DNA from: Bacteroidales bacterium
Lineage (GTDB): Bacteria; Bacteroidota; Bacteroidia; Bacteroidales; UBA7960
Length of the DNA stretch: 40,522 bases
Direction of reading: 5' to 3'
NCBI GenBank assembly: GCA_007132585.1
Contig: SLOJ01000220.1
Location: 1 to 40,522, forward strand
The notes beneath the pieces are model-generated. The model ran no database searches, was not told the DNA's origin, and saw nothing but the letters and a program-made list of their open reading frames with translations. This document shows, one piece after another, positions 34,470 through 40,522 of the stretch; within the stretch, counting starts at the first letter, position 1, and each line of letters starts with the position of its first letter. Both the position numbers and the translations under genes were made by a program.

Positions 34470-35510
34470 TTACGATATATCAAAGAGTTTTATTTTGTTA
34501 AGCCATTTACTTTTTCTTTCAAAAATCAAAAATTCAACAAGAAAGAAAATCAGGGCCAGAGCAATAAAGTAATGAAACCTGCTTTCGTATTCAGCAAAAC
34601 GAGTAGTTTCATATTCCTGTTGTTCCATCAATCTGATTTCTTCAAGAATTTTATTGAGTCCCAGATCAGGGCCGGTGCCTGTTTGAAACACACCGCCAGT
34701 TTGTTGGGCAATATTTCGCAGCATCGGTTCATCAAATCTGCTTACCACGGTATTTCCTTCATTGTCTCTGAGAAAACCACTCAACTGACCGCCACGGTAT
34801 ACCGGAATGGGTGCTCCCCGGGAAGTACCAATTCCAACAGTATGAATCATTATTCCCATATCAGATGCCCTGCGGGCAACAGATAAAGGGTCGTCCTGAT
34901 GGTTTTCTCCATCCGATACAAGTATTATAACCCTGCTTTTATCATCCTGATTCGCAAATGTTGCAATGCTTCTTTCCAGGGCACTGCCGATGGCAGTTCC
35001 CTGTACCTGCACAGTTTCAGTATTTACTGTTCTCAATATCATTCTTGCCGCATCCAGATCAGAGGTAATGGGTACCTGTGTTACAGCCGATCCGGCAAAG
35101 ACAACCAGTCCTACCCGGTCATTTTCCAACTGATCAATCAAACGTGATACAGCATGTTTTGCTCTATCCATACGATTGGGACGAATATCTTCAGCAAGCA
35201 TACTGCGGCTTACATCAAGGGCAATCACAATGTCAATTCCTTTGCTGCGGGCTTCTTCGGTTTTAAACCCTATTTGCGGGTTTACTGCAGCCATAATGAG
35301 TGATGAGAAACCAAGTGTAAACAATATAAACCTGAGCCAGGGCCTTGCACTGGAACGCATCGGAAGCATACGGGCAATCAATTGCCCATGGCCTAACTTT
35401 TTTATTCTTCTGCTAGTGACGTAAACAGCCCTGAGAAATATTAAAAGCAGGACAGGTAAAAAAGCAAATAAAATAAAATATTCTTGATTTTCAAACCTCA
35501 GTATATCCAT
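34470..35510 (-). CDS. batB: BatB: VWA-domain membrane protein
   Basis: This 346-residue protein has two N-terminal membrane helices (about 11-32 and 58-78), a von Willebrand A domain (about 91-300) with an intact metal-ion-dependent adhesion site DVSRS (99-103), and a C-terminal helix (about 309-330). It pairs with BatA, which has the same layout, in the Bat aerotolerance complex. It follows batA by 29 bp. VWA partners of MoxR ATPases are thought to bridge the chaperone to its targets. Confidence 0.93.
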   Translation of the reverse strand: MDILRFENQEYFILFAFLPVLLLIFLRAVYVTSRRIKKLGHGQLIARMLPMRSSARPWLRFILFTLGFSSLIMAAVNPQIGFKTEEARSKGIDIVIALDVSRSMLAEDIRPNRMDRAKHAVSRLIDQLENDRVGLVVFAGSAVTQVPITSDLDAARMILRTVNTETVQVQGTAIGSALERSIATFANQDDKSRVIILVSDGENHQDDPLSVARRASDMGIMIHTVGIGTSRGAPIPVYRGGQLSGFLRDNEGNTVVSRFDEPMLRNIAQQTGGVFQTGTGPDLGLNKILEEIRLMEQQEYETTRFAEYESRFHYFIALALIFFLVEFLIFERKSKWLNKIKLFDIS

Positions 35511-35539
35511 ATCTGAATATATTCTTTAAGTAAAGTGTT

Positions 35540-36541
35540 TTAAGTTGTAACTCTTAGCCACGTATTTCTCAATAAAAAATCAAACCCTGCCAAAATGAGA
35601 GCCAATAAAATCAATGGTAAATATTCGTCAGTTTTTCTTGAAAATTCAATTACATCTATTTTGGAGCGTTCCAGTTGATCAATCTCTTTGTATATTTCAC
35701 TAAGTGCAGTTTGATTATCAGCCCAAAAGTAAATACCACCGGTCATTTCTGCTATTTCCTGCAAAAGGGCTTCATCGACAGGAATTTCCACTTCGCGATA
35801 TTGCTTACCAAAAGGTGTTTGAAATGGATAGGGGACCGGACCTGTACTTCCAACTCCCACGGTATATACCCTTATATTGTACATTTGAGCAATTTCTGCA
35901 GCAGTAAGCGGATCAATTGCTCCTGCATTATTTATACCATCGGTTAGCAAAATAACAACCTTGCTTATGGCATCACTTTCTCTTAATCTGTTAATGGCCG
36001 TGGCAAGACCATCACCAATGGCAGTACCATCTTCAACCATACCGGTATGCACACTTTTCAATAAATCTTTTAACAATACATGATCAGTAGTTAATGGCAC
36101 CATGGTAAAACTTTCCCCGCTAAAAATGGTTAAACCGATTCTATCGCCGGGGCGCATGTTCACGAATTCAATGGCAGTTTCTTTGGCAGCTTCCATCCTG
36201 TTGGGTTTAAAGTCTTCGGCAAGCATAGAGCCTGAAATATCAAGAGAAACGACAATATCAATACCCTCAATGGTAACATCGCGTGTTCGGGAAGTTGATT
36301 GTGGTCGGGCCAGCGCAACGATAAGCAGAGCAAAAACAAGTATTCTTAACACAAAAGGCAGGTGCAGAAAATATAACCGAAAGCTTTTATTTACATTCTT
36401 CATAAATCCCGAATGTGAATACTGCATCTCAGAATGCTGATATTTGTTTCGCCAGATGTAATATCCCACGAGTAAAGGAATTACCAGAAGAAAATAAAGA
36501 AACGGTTGATATGCAAATGTAATTTCGCTAAACATTTTCAC
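35540..36541 (-). CDS. batA: BatA: VWA-domain membrane protein
   Basis: This 333-residue protein has two N-terminal membrane helices (about 11-30 and 60-78), a von Willebrand A domain (about 92-300) with the adhesion-site motif DISGS (101-105) and a C-terminal helix close to residues 308-326. The order batA-batB-batC-batD-batE is the standard Bat arrangement. BatA is distinguished from BatB mainly by position and by the DISGS form. Confidence 0.93.
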   Translation of the reverse strand: MKMFSEITFAYQPFLYFLLVIPLLVGYYIWRNKYQHSEMQYSHSGFMKNVNKSFRLYFLHLPFVLRILVFALLIVALARPQSTSRTRDVTIEGIDIVVSLDISGSMLAEDFKPNRMEAAKETAIEFVNMRPGDRIGLTIFSGESFTMVPLTTDHVLLKDLLKSVHTGMVEDGTAIGDGLATAINRLRESDAISKVVILLTDGINNAGAIDPLTAAEIAQMYNIRVYTVGVGSTGPVPYPFQTPFGKQYREVEIPVDEALLQEIAEMTGGIYFWADNQTALSEIYKEIDQLERSKIDVIEFSRKTDEYLPLILLALILAGFDFLLRNTWLRVTT

Positions 36542-36604
36542 TATTCAGTTTACAAAAATTGATCTTTAAATAAAAATTCTTTGATGGCTTAATTTCTTAC
36601 CAAA

Positions 36605-37555
36605 TCAGTCACTATTTTTGGTTTCTTCTTCTCTGACCCGTGTAAGATTTACAAACTCAAAAGCACTTTCAAGTGATTTTTCATTTTCCTGGCCCCCGGG
36701 AGCGTGTTTGGCAAATTTCACAAGGTCTGCCAATTGTAAACATTCACTGAGTATTTCTTCAGATTCTTTTGATATTTGTTCGCTCCTGAATGATTCCATT
36801 ACTTCCGAACTTGTCATTTCCATGGCATTTATATTGAAACGTTTTTCAATATAATGCCGGAGAATATCGGTTAATTCACTGTGGTATTCCTTAATTTTAC
36901 CCTGTTGCCATAGTTTACGTGCTTTTAACTTTTCAAGGCTGCTTATTGCAGCGATATGAGCGGGTATATCGGGTTTTTCCCAGATAGTTGCAGGTTTTTC
37001 TACCGTTTTTCTTCGACGCAAATAAAGAAGAAGTGCTGTAATTACCAGTGCCAGAGCAATACTTCCCAAAGCCCAGGGTAATACCTCTCTGAAAGTCACT
37101 GGTGCTGAGATGATGGTTTTTATGTCTTTCAACTCTGTATATTCATCAATGAGAAATTCATCTACTTCAAGCAACAAAGGTTCACTTTCTGCTTCAAGGG
37201 TATCGGTAGCGGATAGGAATCGGAATATGATAGGCTCAATGGGATGAAATCCCTCTTCCCATGAAGTAACTGTTAAAGAGCGTCTAAAGTGTTTCTGGCT
37301 TTGCTCAGCAGCTTCAAGTGAATCCGTTTGGCCATGGTTGAGAATTTCAATAACAGGACTTATCTGTTCATTGAAAACGGGCATTTCCAGTTTCAAACTA
37401 TCCGGATATTTTATATCAAAAACAAGCTGCACCGGTTCACCCATGAAGATTTTCTGAGGCTCAATGCTGCTTGTTATCTGTTGTGCTTTTACTGATGGAT
37501 GCAATAAAAACAAAACAAGTAATAAAAGAATATATCTGAATTCAGGAATTTTCAT
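36605..37555 (-). CDS. Bat-operon membrane protein of unknown function (DUF4381-like)
   Basis: This 316-residue protein has a signal peptide (about 1-25), a periplasmic beta-rich region (about 27-150) reminiscent of a BatD-type domain, one membrane helix (160-180) and a cytoplasmic tail with HYIEKRFNINAMEMTSSE, similar to the C-terminus of DUF4381 proteins. Genes of this type sit between the DUF58 and batA genes in many Bat operons. The specific function is unknown. Confidence 0.78.
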   Translation of the reverse strand: MKIPEFRYILLLLVLFLLHPSVKAQQITSSIEPQKIFMGEPVQLVFDIKYPDSLKLEMPVFNEQISPVIEILNHGQTDSLEAAEQSQKHFRRSLTVTSWEEGFHPIEPIIFRFLSATDTLEAESEPLLLEVDEFLIDEYTELKDIKTIISAPVTFREVLPWALGSIALALVITALLLYLRRRKTVEKPATIWEKPDIPAHIAAISSLEKLKARKLWQQGKIKEYHSELTDILRHYIEKRFNINAMEMTSSEVMESFRSEQISKESEEILSECLQLADLVKFAKHAPGGQENEKSLESAFEFVNLTRVREEETKNSD

Positions 37556-37599
37556 ATTCCGATCATTTTTTCTCCGGGTAAAAAGTAATTATGCATGAA

Positions 37600-38469
37600 T
37601 TATTGAATACGTCTCTTAAATAAAGCTATCAATGGCGGAACATAGTCCTGCCCAGTGCTGATAGATGTAAGATCAACCGAAGCCTTGGTAAATGTATTTT
37701 TCAGGAACTTCTCATGGTTCATTTTCCATCTTTTAAGATTTTCCCTGAAACTTTTACTTGATGTATCTGCCCAGATCATTTTCCCGCTTTCTGCATCACG
37801 GATCTTCATCAAGCCAACAGCGGGTATTCCACTCTCCAGGGGATCGTAAATACGGATACCCACCAGATCATGTTTTTTTGCAACAATTGATAATGCATCA
37901 TCAAATCCTTTGTCCTGCATATCGGAAATAAGAAAAGCTACCGACTTTTTCTTGATAACATTTCTCATGTATTTAAGAGCTCCTGCAATATCAGTGCCTT
38001 GTTCAGCAGGTTTAAAGTCAATTAATTCTCTGATTATTCTCAAAATGTGAGTTGTTCCTTTTTTGGGAGGAATAAACTTTTCTATGGTGCTGCTAAAAAA
38101 AATCACACCTACTTTATCATTATTATTTATGGCAGAAAAAGCAAGTACCGCAGCTATTTCGGTGATCATTTCCTCTTTAAGTTGTTTTTGAGAACCGAAT
38201 TCATTGGATCCGCTCACATCAATCAGCAGCATTACAGTAAGCTCACGTTCTTCTTCAAAAACTTTCACATATGGGTGATTGAACCGAGCTGTTACATTCC
38301 AGTCAATTGATCTTATATCATCACCAAACTGATATTCGCGTACTTCAGTAAAAGCCATTCCTCGGCCCTTGAAAGCGCTTTGATAGTTTCCGGCAAAGAC
38401 CTGGTTGGAAATACCCCTGGTTTTTATTTCAATTTTCCGTACCTTTTTTATCAGTTCTTTGGTTTCCAT
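37600..38469 (-). CDS. DUF58-domain protein (VWA-like, MoxR partner)
   Basis: This 289-residue cytosolic protein has the DUF58 signature EYQFGDDIRSIDWN (45-58) and a VWA-like fold with DVSGS (84-88). DUF58 proteins are encoded next to MoxR ATPases and are probably adaptor or substrate-presenting subunits. It lies 4 bp after moxR. The complete length argues for a normal, functional gene. Confidence 0.92.
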   Translation of the reverse strand: METKELIKKVRKIEIKTRGISNQVFAGNYQSAFKGRGMAFTEVREYQFGDDIRSIDWNVTARFNHPYVKVFEEERELTVMLLIDVSGSNEFGSQKQLKEEMITEIAAVLAFSAINNNDKVGVIFFSSTIEKFIPPKKGTTHILRIIRELIDFKPAEQGTDIAGALKYMRNVIKKKSVAFLISDMQDKGFDDALSIVAKKHDLVGIRIYDPLESGIPAVGLMKIRDAESGKMIWADTSSKSFRENLKRWKMNHEKFLKNTFTKASVDLTSISTGQDYVPPLIALFKRRIQ

Positions 38470-38473
38470 ATGA

Positions 38474-39457
<984 letters not shown>

Positions 39458-39491
39458 AATTGTTATTGAGTTATTTTGTGAAGATGTGCTG

Positions 39492-39499
39492 CAAAAATA
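39492..39499 (-). promoter_or_regulatory. Possible moxR/Bat-operon promoter -7 element (TATTTTTG)
   Basis: The minus strand reads TATTTTTG, matching TAnnTTTG, 34 bp upstream of the moxR start codon. The -33 box is weak. Confidence 0.35.
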
Positions 39500-39766
39500 G
39501 GTTTTGCATAGCCTAAACAGATTTTTTTATAGTTAATATATGTTAAAGTTACGGTTAAAAAATTTAAGTGAAATATTTCTAAAAATATTGGTAATAATAT
39601 CGTATACATTAATTATGATTTTAAATTAGATGAAATTGAAAAGTACCTTCATTCAAAAAAAGTTGAAAATCTTTCCCTGGCTGGAATAAACAGAAATATT
39701 TATATAATCAGTTTAACGGAAAATATTTTTCAGAATCACAAAAGGTGAATGCATTATAAGTAAATT

Positions 39767-39786
39767 TCTAATCACAGATGATTAGA
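39767..39786. promoter_or_regulatory. Palindrome, possible operator
   Basis: TCTAATCA and TGATTAGA form perfect 8-bp arms around a CAGA spacer, ending 51 bp before the lipoprotein start. It could be a repressor site. No known consensus is recognised. Confidence 0.35.
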
Positions 39787-39837
39787 TTTAGTAAATTAGC
39801 AAAGAATTAAAAATGTAACACAAAAAAAAACTTTCAA

Positions 39838-40452
39838 ATGATGAAAAAAATTTTACCCCATCTTGCTTTTGCTTTAACACTGTTGATTTTTGCAAACTGC
39901 GGCCAGCGGCAACCCACATCTGAAGAAACAACACTTCCCGAAACCGAAAATCTGGAATCCGAAGTGCATCAGGCATTTTTTGATAATCTGAGAACACTGT
40001 GCGGACAATCCTTTAAAGGAGAGCAGGTATACAGAAGCCATCATGGCGAAAGCTGGGCCGGCCGCGAAATGATCATGCATGTTAGTGTTTGCGAGAACAA
40101 TCAAATACACATTCCTTTTCATGTGGATGATGATCACTCACGAACCTGGATGTTTTTGAATGAAGAAGGTAAGCTAAGGTTCAGGCATCAACATTTACAT
40201 GATGATGGTACCCATGAAGAAGGATCAATGTATGGAGGATATGCCAATGACCAGGGTAATGCATTTGTGCAATATTTTCCTGCTGATGAATATACAGCAC
40301 AGGTTATTGAAGATGGTGGTGGAAATATATGGACTGTAAGTTTATTAAATCCAAATCCTCCGTATGATGTTATGACTGTTTTTTCTTACAGACTTGATCG
40401 TGATGGTGAAAAACGTTTTGAAATTGTTTTTGACATTACAAACCCCATCTGA
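39838..40452 (+). CDS. Lipoprotein of unknown function
   Basis: This 204-residue lipoprotein has a signal sequence with lipobox FAN-Cys21 (ATG at 39838 or 39841). The mature part is rich in histidine and acidic residues in the middle (HIPFHVDDDHSR, RFRHQHLHDDGTH), which could bind metal, and ends with a beta-rich segment. I do not recognise the family. It is isolated from the Bat operon by a 380-bp divergent region. Its 3' flank reaches the window edge without a terminator. Confidence 0.7.
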   Translation: MMKKILPHLAFALTLLIFANCGQRQPTSEETTLPETENLESEVHQAFFDNLRTLCGQSFKGEQVYRSHHGESWAGREMIMHVSVCENNQIHIPFHVDDDHSRTWMFLNEEGKLRFRHQHLHDDGTHEEGSMYGGYANDQGNAFVQYFPADEYTAQVIEDGGGNIWTVSLLNPNPPYDVMTVFSYRLDRDGEKRFEIVFDITNPI

Positions 40453-40522
40453 AAAAGATAGTTTTCGTTGAGATAATTGAGTGAGATAAATATTTCAATC
40501 TGTAAACCAATGATTTATAAAA

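Larger units (their letters stand above)
39458..39837. other. 380-bp divergent intergenic region
   Basis: This AT-rich, gene-free region lies between moxR (minus) and the plus-strand lipoprotein. It contains a TATTTTTG element for moxR (39492-39499) and a perfect palindrome with 8-bp arms ahead of the lipoprotein gene (39767-39786). Nothing else is recognisable. Confidence 0.6.

Overview
The window reads as one continuous, low-GC chromosomal stretch from an anaerobic, probably fermentative member of the Bacteroidota (Bacteroidales/Marinilabiliales-like). This rests on the Bat aerotolerance operon, a TlpA/DUF4369 lipoprotein, a split 5'-nucleotidase pair, Bacteroidota-type TAnnTTTG promoter elements, few Shine-Dalgarno sequences, and an [FeFe]-hydrogenase locus. 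I saw no tRNA, rRNA, CRISPR array, IS element or phage gene.

Region 1 (1-9467, all minus strand) is housekeeping. It holds dnaA with its terminator, a Tat-type metallophosphatase paired with a 5'-nucleotidase C-domain lipoprotein, the compact unit ribD - EamA transporter - yigZ, and a 1035-residue hybrid histidine kinase with three PAS, REC and HPt domains. The kinase has its own promoter and terminator.

Region 2 (9777-26403) is the most interesting part: a hydrogen-metabolism locus organised around a divergent intergenic region. The leftward unit encodes a [2Fe-2S] thioredoxin-like ferredoxin, a sensory (group C-like) [FeFe]-hydrogenase with a PAS domain, and a SpoIIE-type phosphatase with an extra C-terminal domain. 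The rightward unit encodes the trimeric hydrogenase HydC-HydB-HydA, then a second sensory hydrogenase fused directly to a histidine kinase, a stand-alone receiver, a receiver-histidine kinase, and the NADH/NAD+-sensing repressor Rex. RibF, a metallo-beta-lactamase-fold hydrolase, the H-cluster maturase HydG, two tandem TM1266-like small proteins and an Rrf2 regulator follow. A good Rex-operator candidate lies just upstream of hydC. The plausible logic is that Rex reads NADH/NAD+, two hydrogenase-derived sensors read H2 (or redox state) and feed either a phosphatase or a phosphorelay, and HydABC exchanges electrons between NADH/ferredoxin and H2. Several cofactor-site motifs in HydA, HydB and the PAS-type sensor depart from the canonical sequences.

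Region 3 (26539-28392, plus strand) holds a Spy/CpxP-like periplasmic protein that begins with a 19-A homopolymer, a strong terminator, and an outer-membrane porin-like beta-barrel.

Region 4 (28405-39457, minus strand) holds a TlpA-like thiol-disulfide lipoprotein and a sodium/solute symporter, then the full Bat operon in the order moxR - DUF58 - membrane protein - batA - batB - batC - batD - batE. The window ends with a plus-strand lipoprotein of unknown function preceded by a perfect palindrome.
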